64,000 bases of DNA from Ampullaceana balthica (taxonomy: Eukaryota; Mollusca; Gastropoda; Lymnaeidae). Every line of letters begins with the position of its first letter. The first letter of the stretch is position 1. The stretch lies in contig CALYLW010000010.1 of assembly GCA_944989445.1 (NCBI GenBank), forward strand, positions 2,441,734-2,505,733, read 5' to 3'. Positions 45,186-57,100 of this stretch are shown here, piece after piece. The translations under genes and the position numbers were made by a program. The notes under the pieces are model-generated. The model was not told the DNA's origin. It saw nothing but the letters and a program-made list of their open reading frames with translations, and did not search any database.

Positions 45186-45325
45186 ATATTTATGTTAAAT
45201 AAAAAGAGAGGAAAAACAAAAACAATCTGTTTGTTTTTGTTGTTTGTTTTTGTTTTTCCTGGTTACTTATTATATCTATAATGTAGAGTATTTTTGACGT
45301 GATACACGTGTATGGCCGGTAAAAA

Positions 45326-45765
45326 CGGTGGGTCTCTCGACAAATTGAGGTCGAGGGGAGGTGGGGTTTCTCGACAAACCACGGTGGTGGGGAGGTAGGG
45401 TCTCTGGACAGACCGCGGTGTAGGGGGTGGAGGTAGGGTCTCTGGACTGACCACGGTGTAGGGGGTGGAGGTAGGGTCTCTGGAAGACCGTGGTGTGGCA
45501 GAGGTAGGGTCTCTGGACTGACCGCGGTGTAGGGGGTGGAGGTAGGGTCTCTGGACTGACCGCAGTGTAGGGGTGGAGGTAGGGTCTCTGGAAGACCGTG
45601 GTGTGGCGGAGGAAGGGTCTCTGGACAGACCGCGGTATGGGGGTAGGGTCTCTGGAAGACCGTGCTGTGGGGGAGGTAGGGTCTGTGGACAGACCGCGGG
45701 TGAGAGGGAGGTAGCGTCTCTGGACAGACCACGGTGTGGGGGGGTGGGACGTAGGGTCTCTGGAC
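45326..45765. repeat. GC-rich minisatellite (about 34-42 bp units)
   Basis: About a dozen degenerate units contain GGTAGGGTCTCTGGAC, GACCGCGGTG and GTGGGGG-type blocks. On the minus strand three frames stay open across it and read RDPTSTPYTAV, PETLPPP-type peptides. The 222-codon frame begins at 45858 with a non-repetitive head (KFMVGEQIIHIKRLQNE). Openness in several frames is expected from a repeat lacking stop codons, so a real protein is not established. Confidence 0.8.
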
Positions 45766-45859
45766 AAAGCCTCTGGTTGAAACGACGACTGGTTGCGTTT
45801 CATTTTCATTTTGGAGTCTTTTGATGTGGATGATTTGCTCTCCTACCATGAACTTCACA

Positions 45860-46697
45860 GGTTACCCTACACTTATTCCCTTCCTTGGACGGGCTTTGTT
45901 GCTATTATGGAGATAAATGAATAAAATAAAAATAATAAGAGTTCTGTATTACATTAACTTTGATTCAGATGTTTTATTTTTTTCAAAATTAATAGATTTC
46001 AGCTGAAATGTATTTAATTTGAACAATTCCATCATTTGAAGGGATAATAAACTATTTAGGAATACAAAAATATTCCCTCTTCTATATCCTAAATTTTCCT
46101 AAAATAATTGTGCCCTATATTTTCGTTGCTGTTTTTGTTATGTTTACGTAATCATTATATTTCATGTTACTTTAATGGATTCAAAAATGTATTGAATTTT
46201 TCAACTTTAATTATTTTTTTTAAACCAATGAAGGATTTTGCGACGTAGTATTAGTCAATTTAAGAAATAAAAAAAATAGAATTATTTTTTATCACTCAAT
46301 TCGTTTGAGTATCGTTCATTTTTTAATATATAAAGAATACTTTAAGTAATATATATTTTTAAACAGGAAGACTCAAATAATATTAAGTTTGTCCAAGACA
46401 ATTTTTATATCTTTACTTCAATAATTAAGTTATGGAAAGAAAAAAAAGAAAGCCACAATGTTTGCATTAAAGGGGATGCATTATTTTCCCTTACCTATTT
46501 CAACACTTCTGTAACGCTAAGCACGTGTACATACATTTTACATGACCATTTCGGCTAGCTTCGAGTTCTATGTTTTGATTACTATTACAAAGTTATAGTA
46601 AAGCGTTCAATTTAAAATATAAATAACACATTTCAAAATTTATAAAAAGCACACAATAATGCACGTATATAATTATACCGGTTTGAATAGACATTAC
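45860..46697. other. AT-rich intergenic DNA
   Basis: No coding or RNA signal was recognised. Confidence 0.5.
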
Positions 46698-47487
46698 TTA
46701 AAATAGGGCTGTGGAAATTAACGATTAGTTTTTCGATTAATCGTTTAAAAAATTATAACGATTAAAATATGTTTTTAATGATTAAATGACTCATCACTTA
46801 AAAATTAATGGAAATCAAAAAGTATTATAAAAAATATTTAAAAAATAGTGGCCGATAAATGATAAATTTCCTGACGATGCACGCACAGTTTGGTTTTAAA
46901 CTATTGAAATGACAGGGAAAGTTCAAAATGTTGATAATGCTTTCCTACCATGGTTCTAATACTTCGGCTACTTATCAAACTAAAATAAGAAAAGCGTATT
47001 AAGCTAATGACAGTAATGGAGTAATTACTAACAGACAGAAAATGACGACAGCTCTTCTGATGAATTACTGCCTTAAAAAATGGAGATGAAAGTTCCTGAA
47101 TGAATTAACCCTCTACAATGGTGGAAACTTAATGAACACTGATATCCGATAATGTCATTCCTTGCCAAGACTCGTTTTGTGCATACCATTAACTTCAGTT
47201 CGATGGGAATGATTGTCAGCTCGACTGGTTATATCGTCAATTAGACCTGCTCATCACTTGAACCAAATAATATCAACACACTTGTCTTTTTGCGTATCTG
47301 GTTAAAAGATGACATATAAAGGAGACATTCCAGTGTTATTTAGATTTTCAACAAGAACGTTTAATAAGTGTCACTTATGACATAAATTTTAATTTTTGGC
47401 TTTAATCGAAATTAACGATTACGTAATTGTTACTTTTTCAAAAGTTAACGAATAAATTAAATTTAATCGTTAACAGCCCTATTTTAA
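46698..47487 (+). mobile_element. hAT deletion derivative (ZBED-like), next to the Toll gene 2 stop
   Basis: The ends are inverted: TTAAAATAGGGCTGT on the left and ACAGCCCTATTTTAA on the right, with further ACGATTA-rich subterminal repeats. The plus strand retains a BED-finger remnant (LSYHGSNTSATYQTKIRKAY, about 46940-47010). About 90 bp later a C-terminal dimerisation remnant follows (PLQWWKLNEH, LAKTRFVHTINFSS, about 47110-47215). The central catalytic region of the transposase is gone. The target duplication is ambiguous. The element ends 48 bp beyond the Toll gene 2 stop codon, so it may contribute to that gene's 3' UTR. Confidence 0.75.
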
Positions 47488-47535
47488 ATGTATTAACCTA
47501 TTAGTAGCCTTAATGAGGAAAATGAACTCTAATTT

Positions 47536-50500
47536 TTACTGAATGATTTCAAAAGCGACAACATCAATATTCTCACGATCAGTTCTGCCTATTGCTCCTG
47601 AGAACTGATTCCAAAATTCATCAATTATTTCATTAGTTACGTCTTCTATGGGCGGGTATTCAATGTAGTTATTTTGTTTCATGGCGGTAAGTAGGTCATG
47701 TGATAAATATTTATCATCGGTTGGTTCACAGACGCACACGAAAAGAACAGAACGACGCATAAAGATTTCTTCCATCAGCGCCATCTTCACGCTATACTCG
47801 GAATATTCCCCTTGGTAAAACTCCGGTGTTACCATGGCAACCGTCTTGGCACTGTTCTGCACGCCACTGACAATATTAGACACAATGTAGGTACCCGGTA
47901 GAAAATCTCTCTCCTCTATACACAGTCGGTGACCTCTTTTCTCTTCCAGCTCACGAACACAGTCACGCAACACGAATCTCCGGGTATCGTCTGTGTATAG
48001 GATGTAAGCATCGAATCGATACATGATCTTGTTAGTAGCACCGGCTCTAGAGCCAAGCAGTTTGACTAACGCTATGTTCCGTAAATATCTCAGCTTCCAT
48101 CGGTATCGATACAGCAATGAAGTGATCAACAAAATACCGAATACAATTATAGAGAAGACGCATGTGAGAATTATGACAGTTTTTGAAGCACATTGACGTT
48201 GTAGTGTTTCGACAAGTTGGACGATATTTCCTATTTCAAGTAGCTGGTGTAACTCATTCCTACATACGAGATAATCCTGGCTCAAAAGATAAACATTGGT
48301 AAAAGCCAACCATTTCATCAGTTCTAGTCCTTCGCACGTGCAAGGTAAGGGGTTCGATGTCAAATCAAGGTAAACCCGGTGGTCAGTTGCAATATGGTCA
48401 AGATCGTCTCGGGACTGTTTACTGATTGATGTTATTGAGTTTGTGTTGAAGTCCAGATGTCTAATCTCAGTCATGTGTGAAAAGCTGATGTTTATTATCT
48501 GAAGTTTGTTTCTGGACATGTCCAGTATTTTAAGTTTAAAAAGATTTCTAAAATAATCATGAGCCAAATCCGTGATGAAATTTTGTGACATGTCAAGGGC
48601 AATAAGCTGCTTCGTGTTGGCAAAAAACAAACGATCCGGGTCATAATGAAAAGCATCACCAAATAAATTGTTTGACATAGAGAGGTACTTTAAAGAGCTA
48701 CTCTTTGGGAAGAAATGTGGGTTTAGTTCGTACGCGTAGTTGTTGTTGAAATCAGCTATTTCAATTTTAGGGCTCACTTGAGACAAAGCCCATAAAGTAT
48801 TTTCTCCACCGGCAAGATTTAACTCCATTAGTGAGTGATTTGAAAGGTCAATTGCCATCACATCAAACCCAAAATCTTTAAATTTGTTGCCCCACAAAGT
48901 ACGCAATTTGCGGGGTAAATAAAAATCTGAAAATTCTGTCATTTTTATATTGTGTTCTTTTTTATTGTGTTTTAATTCTTGTTTTATAAATGAATTTTTT
49001 AATACTGCATCCGATGAAAATAAACACGTGCTTGAACTGAACGTCTTATCGGACCGGCTTTTATCAACGACCATTTTATAATCGTTACATTCATAATAAT
49101 CATAGTGTTGATTATTTAGATTTAATTCAATCGTTTCTTTAGGTAATAAGTCAAACTTTGAAAGTATGTTACTTGAAAAACTGTTACCACTTAAATCAAT
49201 TTTTTGTAATGATGCTGGTAGCATTGCTATAAAGCCTGAACTCAAATCGAGTATGTTGTTGTTAGACAGGTCAAGTTCAAACAACTTAAATATTGTTAGG
49301 TACTTGGCGTTTTCATCTTTAAGTATCTTGCATCCACAATAGCGGTGATTGACTCCTGTTAATGTTAAATATTTCAAAGAAGAATTCAGCAAATATTGAA
49401 TGTCACTTAAAATATGACATAGGTTTTTTCCGACCATACCTACTGAATATGTAAAATTAACCAAATTTGTTAGCTTTATAAACGCTTTTGGGTGCACGTT
49501 ATGAGTTATACTTCCGGATATTACGAGAGTAGTGATACAAGGGACACTATCAAAATATGATTCATTGGTAAAGTTATATACCGTAAAAGTTTTTATTATT
49601 AAAGTCCTCAATTGTCCAAGGCCTTTAACTTCTGGAGCTAAGCCACGTCTATCGCGCCCATCAATTCTGAGGAGTTTTAAATTAGTTAGAACCTGGAGAG
49701 CTTCATTTGTGTATATACTACACTGGTTTGACAGAGTACTGCATAAATCATTAATGTACAATTTTTCCAGATTGATTAATCCAATAAAAATTCGAACAGG
49801 CAGTAAGTCTTGACCTATGGTATTCATTGCATTATTACTTATGTCAAGAAAGACCAGGTTTCCGAGGTCATCAAATGTGTCGTTTGCAATAAAGTTAATA
49901 ACATTATTTGAAACTAACAGAGAGTGCAAACTGAACAGTCCAGTAAAAGTTTGTTTGGTTAATCGTGTTATTCTGTTCGAACTAAGCGATAGTACTTGTA
50001 AATGGTTGAAAAGAATAAAACTATTATTTTCAACAGTTAGGATAAAATTTGAAGAAAGATCCAATTCGAATATTTTGCATGAAACATTTAAGTAACTACT
50101 GCTAAGAACCTTGACCAGGCTGTTGGATGTTACCTTTACTCGAGTCAGAGAAGTGTATGTTAAAAGATTGCCTAGGTCTAGCACCTCAAAACTTTGACAA
50201 TCATTAACGATTAATTCACTTATTTCCAATGACCAATTTTGAGGAATACTAGTAAATGGGAGTTTGTTACAGACGACTGAAACTAAATGTGAGCTGATAT
50301 TTCTACAGACACAAGGTGTGCATTTGAAGACATTGTAGGGTAGGAATGTGTCATTTAAATCGTTGTAGTTTTTGACATAGTTCACAATCTGTGTTTTCTT
50401 GACGTCTTCAAAGTTTTTCCTGAATTCATTCATGGCAACAACGTTTCTCTTAGGGCGTAAATTTAAGTTTCCATTATCAACTCTGGTTACTGATTTCTTT

Positions 50501-50625
50501 GGTCCTCTCAGTAGTTTAGTGTCGCTGGTGGTCCGGAATGCAGGGTCCCTTGATGTGACACAATGAACAGCTGTCACAAAAGTCAGAAATGCAGTGATAC
50601 TCAACAAGTGCGTTTTGACAAACAT
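47536..50625 (-). CDS. Toll-like receptor, full length (Toll gene 2)
   Basis: The product (1029 residues from this start) is a close paralogue of Toll gene 1 with the same layout. It has a signal peptide, a cysteine cluster near 103-123, leucine-rich repeats, a non-LRR lysine-rich island at about 505-580, an LRRCT beginning NPLPCTCEGL at 758, a membrane helix at about 817-839, and a TIR domain with YRFDAYIL, RDFLPG and FW. The upstream in-frame ATG at 50646 is rejected. It lies in the pyrimidine tract of a conserved acceptor (AG at 50628-50629), and the ATG at 50625 makes both receptors align from residue 1 to the TIR box. The C-terminus is nine residues longer than in gene 1. Differences concentrate in the ectodomain and the TIR domain is nearly unchanged, as expected when ligand range diversifies under constant signalling. 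Confidence 0.95.
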   Translation of the reverse strand: MFVKTHLLSITAFLTFVTAVHCVTSRDPAFRTTSDTKLLRGPKKSVTRVDNGNLNLRPKRNVVAMNEFRKNFEDVKKTQIVNYVKNYNDLNDTFLPYNVFKCTPCVCRNISSHLVSVVCNKLPFTSIPQNWSLEISELIVNDCQSFEVLDLGNLLTYTSLTRVKVTSNSLVKVLSSSYLNVSCKIFELDLSSNFILTVENNSFILFNHLQVLSLSSNRITRLTKQTFTGLFSLHSLLVSNNVINFIANDTFDDLGNLVFLDISNNAMNTIGQDLLPVRIFIGLINLEKLYINDLCSTLSNQCSIYTNEALQVLTNLKLLRIDGRDRRGLAPEVKGLGQLRTLIIKTFTVYNFTNESYFDSVPCITTLVISGSITHNVHPKAFIKLTNLVNFTYSVGMVGKNLCHILSDIQYLLNSSLKYLTLTGVNHRYCGCKILKDENAKYLTIFKLFELDLSNNNILDLSSGFIAMLPASLQKIDLSGNSFSSNILSKFDLLPKETIELNLNNQHYDYYECNDYKMVVDKSRSDKTFSSSTCLFSSDAVLKNSFIKQELKHNKKEHNIKMTEFSDFYLPRKLRTLWGNKFKDFGFDVMAIDLSNHSLMELNLAGGENTLWALSQVSPKIEIADFNNNYAYELNPHFFPKSSSLKYLSMSNNLFGDAFHYDPDRLFFANTKQLIALDMSQNFITDLAHDYFRNLFKLKILDMSRNKLQIINISFSHMTEIRHLDFNTNSITSISKQSRDDLDHIATDHRVYLDLTSNPLPCTCEGLELMKWLAFTNVYLLSQDYLVCRNELHQLLEIGNIVQLVETLQRQCASKTVIILTCVFSIIVFGILLITSLLYRYRWKLRYLRNIALVKLLGSRAGATNKIMYRFDAYILYTDDTRRFVLRDCVRELEEKRGHRLCIEERDFLPGTYIVSNIVSGVQNSAKTVAMVTPEFYQGEYSEYSVKMALMEEIFMRRSVLFVCVCEPTDDKYLSHDLLTAMKQNNYIEYPPIEDVTNEIIDEFWNQFSGAIGRTDRENIDVVAFEIIQ

Positions 50626-50699
50626 TCCTAAAAAAGTAAAAATCAAGTATTTAAAAGGAATTCCTGAAAATAAATTATAAAATAATAAATAAATAAATA

Positions 50700-51424
50700 T
50701 ATATATTGTAACGAATTTAGGTTAGGTAAGCTGAGATCAAAGACTGACCGCCACTGAGCACGGGCCCTTAGATCTAGGGCGGATAGAGGGTCCTGAGATC
50801 AAAGATAAGAAGCCGACTTCTGACCATGACTGGGAGTCCGTGGGACGGGGGAATCGGAATACGGTTTGAAATGCCTCGGGCCGTAACTGGGTAGATGATG
50901 GGACGCCGACAACTGGGCACGAGGCGAAGCAGCAGACGAGGGAATGGTTCCTTGATCAAGAGATCAGAGATGGATATGTCAAACCGCCCAACCCCTGCAC
51001 TAGTCAATCTATGGGGGGGGGGTGGTGGTACGAGATGACTGACAGAAATGATGATCCTGTTAGAGACTGACGGAAGACTGTACAAATTCGTGGATTCGAG
51101 ACTGAGGGAGTTAGTTAAAGGGCGGGACTAACTATGTACATGGGAGATAGGAGAGAGGAGATTGCAGAGAGTAAATTGTAGACAGTAGATGGTAAACAGT
51201 AGACAGTAGAAGGTAGATAGTATAATTGACTTAGGACAGTTTGTTTTACTGAAGTGAAGTTATATTACAGTGTATGTTGGAGCCAATCAGTGAAGCGATC
51301 AAGTAATAATATGTGTTCATGCAGTCTTGGAGGTTGTTTGATTATGAGAAGACAACTGTGACTAGTAAGTAAGAAGAATTGAGTGAAAGCAGAGAGTTTA
51401 ATCCCACACGAGGACCGAGGTTCC

Positions 51425-51427
<3 letters not shown>
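50700..51427. other. GC-richer block of unknown origin, possible LTR-type remnant
   Basis: The segment starts TGTAACGAATTTAGG and is richer in G and C than its flanks. It has purine-rich GACAGTAGA/GGTAGATAG tracts near 51180-51225 and ends at a TA microsatellite. Such leaders occur next to LTR retrotransposons, but no matching second LTR, primer-binding site or Gag/Pol frame was found. It lies on the 5' side of Toll gene 2 and could contain its promoter. Confidence 0.25.

Positions 51428-51492
<65 letters not shown>
51428..51492. repeat. (TA)n microsatellite
   Basis: This is a pure TA run. Confidence 0.9.
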
Positions 51493-51496
<4 letters not shown>

Positions 51497-53879
51497 TATA
51501 TAATTTGCAATTGTCACGCAAGTCAGTAGTGTCTGTAAGTCAGTCCTACGCTATGCGATGTAACTCCCGATAAAAAAAAAGTTGCTTTCGAGATTATAAC
51601 AAAATGTGTTGCTCACCATAAAATATTGAGACGTGACGTCATTATTTGAGCTTTTATTAATGTGTGAAGAGCAATGTTTTATTTGATGTGATTAATATTA
51701 TTATTATTTTTTGTATTAAATGTCCGTTTTTTGTGTATGTGTCCATGTCAATATTACGTACGTAATTATACATTTAATTTTCTATATTAATATATAACAT
51801 TCGTTTTTCGGTTTATGAAATTTACAATTGGTTGTCGTTCGGTTGTCAATTTTCGATGCGTTTTGAACTACAAAGCCATTATTTATTACAGCAAATGACA
51901 TTTCTCAACTTATGCTTCAGTTTAGCGTTTTTTTTTCTTTTATACACTTTGAGATTGCATATTTGTATGTTTAAAAAAAAATCGGACTCCTCCCCACAAT
52001 AGTTTTTTTTATTGTTATTTACATATTTTAATGCGTCTTAGACTAATTTTGAATAAAAAATCTTTGCTTTTAATATAGAACTGGAAGGGGTGCTGACTTG
52101 ACAATAAAGAAAACGCTTATTAGAATTCCTAAAACGTGTAAAGTTGATACTTTAATATTTTCTTTTATCCAGTGCTTAACTTTATTTCAAAGGTTTCATG
52201 CAAAATAAATAGTTCGTTGTTATTCATATTTGTAAATAGTTACAATTTTGTATTTACATGTTTTTGATAATGCAAAGGTAATAATGTATGGACCAATGGG
52301 CGCATAAACTGACAAGTCATAATAGATCTTGAAAAGGTGCTGACTTGACAACAATAAAAACGTGTATGTGAATTACTAACACGTGGATATTAAATTGTAA
52401 ATATGATTAACAGTTGATCAGTTAATCTTTTCTGTTATCCTGTGACAAACTTTGCTTACTATGTTTCATGCAAAATAAATAGTTATTAACATGTGTAAAA
52501 TAACAGTTTATTTTTACATGTTTTGAAAATGTTTTGGTAATAATGTATGGACAAATGGGCGAATAAACTGAAATTCATAATCATCGATGAAGCTTAAAAG
52601 GCTTCAAATCACAGATATGCGTGATGTGGATCACATTACAGTCACATAATTTATTTTTAACGCACTGTGCTGTATTATTGGTGCACTCATAATTGGTGCG
52701 CACTATTCAATGCCGCAAATTAATGTCCGGCTGACTCCTCACCAATATTTGCTAATACGTCGAACTTCAAACTTCTTTTCCGCAGTATCACTTTATGCTG
52801 TGTATAATTCACTATGCATTTACTATTATCATGATTATATCGTTATTATTCATGCAAACTTATTTAACGCGAAGCCTAAGCTTGGAGGTTTTCTCATAAC
52901 ACATATGTTCGTATATATAATCAAAATATATACTCTGCTATGTCCGTTCGTAACGCTAGAGTTTAGAAAGCCAACCACTAAAAAAAATAACCTTGAAATA
53001 TATATTGCACACCCAAAAAACCCCACTATTTTTAAACGTCTGCATAAAATTGTTCAATATGGGCAGAGATTTAATGTTTCTCTCTTGGTCTCTACATTTT
53101 CTGATTATTTACTATATACTATCCAAAAATGAAATAAAAATGTCCTTTTCAACTTTAAAGCTTACACCGATAAGGCCCCCAATCCCTTATTTTCTATTTT
53201 TGTAAGCCGTGTAAATATTATTTTATTCATCCCACAGCAATTAAAATTTTGAAAGTATTTGAATACTCTCTCGGAAAGATTTCTGGCATTTTAAAACACC
53301 AATTATTAGGGGCCGTGGGCCCGTATGCCACTTTTAAACATGAGTTATATAAAAGGTATTTTAACAGTGGCTACTGGGTATATGGATGAATTATTGACAA
53401 AATTTGATATTATAAATAAAATTCTATAGGTTTATGAACTTCTATCGTCTAGTCCTTTTGGGCCGGTGCCCAAAATAATTTTATGGTAAATTTTTTAAAG
53501 CTTTATTTCCTTTTAGATTTTAAACAATGTAAATAAATATAGACACTTATCTCCATCATGACCTATATTGAAATCTTCAGACCTTATGATATATGCATTT
53601 TCTGCACCCATTTTGAACGGGGGCCCTTTTATGTTATTTTATAACACATTTGATTTGACACGACCTTGACAAATATTGAAAAACAAGTATATCCATCATG
53701 ATCCAGATTAAAATCAATTGGTGTTAAGAATTGGTTTTACGCGGGTTCTCAACGCTAAGTGAAATCCTAATTTCACGCTAATAAGTAGGGGTATTTTGCT
53801 AGTCAAATATAATTACCAGTTGCTAATTCAATATTAAATTAAAGAAATTTGAAAACAAAAGTAGTGTTAATTTTGTTTT
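51493..53879. other. AT-rich DNA with dispersed-repeat debris
   Basis: A block around 52080-52330 partly repeats at 52330-52580: GGTGCTGACTTGACAA, TTTCATGCAAAATAAATAGT and GGTAATAATGTATGGAC each occur twice, about 240 bp apart. The 52684-53200 stretch resembles the interior of family B (CTCTTGGTCTCTACATTTTC, TGATTATTTA). No host gene was recognised. Confidence 0.45.
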
Positions 53880-54120
53880 TAAATTAAGGCTACCGATTTA
53901 AAAAGGATACACAAACAATACTTAAAGTACTAACACTGGAAAAAATTCTTAGTCAAAATCTCCAAATTGTGTATATAAACAAAGTTATTTCTAAAGTTGA
54001 GAATAAAACGTGTGATCCTTTACTAAATCTAAAAAATGTATCCAGTAGGAATAGACATACTAAAAGGCCCAAATAATAAAACCTATAATGATACTGAGAC
54101 CAAAGTTAATATCCTTAGTG
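53880..54120 (+). mobile_element. LINE fragment (region before RT)
   Basis: The plus strand reads ATDLKRIHKQYLK, then INKVISKVENKTCDPLLNL and KNVSSRNRHTKRP, interrupted by stops. The beginning overlaps in sequence with the end of the 430-790 fragment (AAGGCTACC, AAAAGGAT and CACAAA, AATACTTAAAG). They are therefore adjoining pieces of the same LINE family. Confidence 0.5.
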
Positions 54121-54179
54121 GGAAAGGCTAAGGGAGTAAAACTGAGAGAAAAACAGGAAATGGAGCATCTACAGACGGG

Positions 54180-57100
54180 TTATACTTAAAAGTAATAAAC
54201 AATTGGCTCCTGTGAGGCAAATGTCGCCACGCTACATCGACGCAAGTCGTTCCCTTGGTTACACCATTGACGTGGAGAGGGGGATTTGCTATTTGGACTG
54301 CAGCTATTTCTCCAATCTTTCCCGCCCAGGCTTGCATCACCACCGGAGAGGATACTCCAGCGTCGACGCAAGGTGTTGACAAAACAAAGGAAGCAACAGT
54401 TATCGGGTCTAAGCCAAAGTTCAATTGACATAGAGCTAAGCGCCGATAGCCACTTCGGACGGTGGGAGAGACCACCAAGTCTCACTGGAAAGCTAGCAAC
54501 CGCCTCAAAATGGAAATAACCCAGTTAAATAGGTACTATCCCCTCATGACTTGCTTTCTCATATTAGTGAATGGATATTGGAGAACCCCTCAACAAGTGG
54601 AACACAAATCCCTGAAACAAAACATGAAAACAGAAAACGAAGAATCCAACTCTTATAATCGCTACCTGAAACGAGAGGACTATGTGTCCCGGCATCACAG
54701 ATGACTTACAGTCTATAAACGACCCATGGAAAACAGGTATAATTGATAGAGCTCAACAGACTGAATATTGACATCGCATGCTTTCATGAGACTAGGCTAA
54801 TTGATAGCGGCTCGTTAAAAGAGACAAATTACACCCTCTTCTGGCAAGGAGGACCTACAGACGAGCTAAGACAGCATAGTGTAGGTTTCGCAGAAAACCA
54901 CCCTGTCATCCATTGAACTCCCATCATCAGGCACGGAGAGGATCATCACTCAGAACAGCTGCGGGGCCAGTAATCTTTCTTAGTGTGTACGCTCTTACTC
55001 TCCGTTCAACCCTGGAAGTAAGGACCAATTCTATGGAGCTTTGGGCCAGGCAATAACCAGCATCCACGAAGACGAGGCAATTTCTCTCCTAGATGATATC
55101 ACTGCTAGAGTGGGGAGAGACCACGAAGCCTGTCCAACATGCTTTGGTCATTTTTGGAAGGGTAAAGATAAATGAGAATGGACAGAGGCTGCTAGAACTG
55201 TGCTGCTCACGAGGCTTGTATGTGACTAACACTTTCTTTAAGTGCAAGGATATACACCAAGTATCTTGGAGACACCCTCGATCGCGCCAACGCCACCAGT
55301 TAACCTTATCACTAAAAGGCGTGCACAACTGGCTAGTGTTCTACTCACCTGCAGCTATCACAGTGCCGACTGAAATCCGAATGATTCACTTGTTGGCAGC
55401 AAGGTACGAGTAATGAGGAAAAACTCGTACAACACCAAGACAAAGGGATCTCCACGCAGCAACACCTTCTGCATGAAAAACCATGTGAAAATACAGCTGT
55501 TCACAGACAAAGTGCATGAAGGTCTCTCACCATACGTCACAATTGACTCCAAATGGACGCATCTCATAGACAAAAATCTCACTAACATAAACTGGTTTGA
55601 TGCACATTTGGACAAGACGAAACCTATCACTGAAGCTAAAAGAAAACCTCTTAAGGCCTACGACGAAAAGCCTTCACCCGACAAGCTGCATGTCTTAAAA
55701 ACAGCAAAGTTGGATGCCCAAAAAAAAACGCACGTCAATGTGCCAATACCTACTGGCTTAACCTTTTCTGCAGCATACAGCCTGCTGCATACATGGAAAT
55801 TGTCAAAGCCATGTAAGCGAATATTAAAAAAGCAACTGGCCCTTTGATACCCAAGGCCCCCTTAAAGTCCAAAAGTTGCGAAATAATCCAATACCAGGCA
55901 GCGCAGCTAAAATGTTGGGTTCAGCATTATCTGGAACTGTACGCAACTGTTACCACAGTCTTCACCACCGCTTTAGATGAGATCCCCTATATGCCACTCA
56001 TGGAAGAACTTGATGTCGAGACGACACAGGAAGAGCTGAACAAAGCAATTGACTGCCTAGCTTTTGGAAAAGCACATTGGAGTAATTGCATTCCACCAGA
56101 AGCTCTAAAGAGTGGCAAGGCAGCTTTATTACAACCAACGCACTAGCTTCTGTCCTTCTGCTGAGAACAGGGATACATCTCTCAGGACATAAATGATGCA
56201 AGTATGGTGACACTATATAAGAACAAGGGTGGTAGAAGTGACTGCAATAACTATCGCGGCGTCTCACTAACAAGTGTTTTAGGAAAGGCTTTGGCCCGTG
56301 TCATACTAACACGATTACAGAGTTTAGCCTCCCGAGTTTACCCAGAATCTCAAAAGGGTTTCCGGGATGGTCGGTCTAACATGGACATGGTGTTCTCCAT
56401 ACGGCAGCTATAGGAACAATACACAGAGCAGCAGATGCCGATATACATTGATTTTGTGGATCTTATAAAAACCTAAGGTTTAGGCCATCGCATCATGCTA
56501 TTCCAAATCCTGGAAAATTGGCTGTCCTCCACATGAACTCGCCACTCGCCAGCATCAGACAGTTCCATGAAAATATGCAGGGCACAGTGCAGTTCGATGG
56601 AGCTGCCTAAGAAACATTTCCCGTCAACTGCAGAGTTAAACAAGTGTGCGTACTCGCAACAACACTGTGCGAAATATTCTTCTCTGTACTGCTTCGATAT
56701 GCATTCAATGATAGCGGTAATGGTATCTGATTACACACCAGAGTTGATGGAGGACTTTTCAACACTGCCCGCCTTCGAGCTAAAACCTAACAGACAGCTG
56801 TCTTAATTCGTGAGATACAATTTAAGAATGATGCGGCACTGATAAGACACACAGAAACTGGTTTGCAAAAACTCGTTTTGAGCCTGCCAATAATTTGGTC
56901 TGCAAATTAGCTTGAACAAAAAATCATGGCCCAAGACACACGTTCTCATCTTACAATCAAAATCGACAGCTTCACCTACTTGGGATCCAAGGTCTCCAAT
57001 ACACTGTCCATTAAGGATAAAATAAACAGTATAATTGGCAAGGCAGCTGCCACAAAGGCTAAACTAAATAAACGGATCTGGCAAAACACCAAGCTGAAGG

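Noticed and set aside
50626..50646. Upstream start codon of Toll gene 2 (seven extra residues)
   Set aside because: It lies in the pyrimidine tract of a conserved splice acceptor. The ATG at 50625 gives the signal peptide and spacing conserved in Toll gene 1.
50700..51427. Solo LTR of an LTR retrotransposon
   Set aside because: It starts with TG, but no defined CA end, target duplication or second copy was seen, so it is listed only as an unassigned block.
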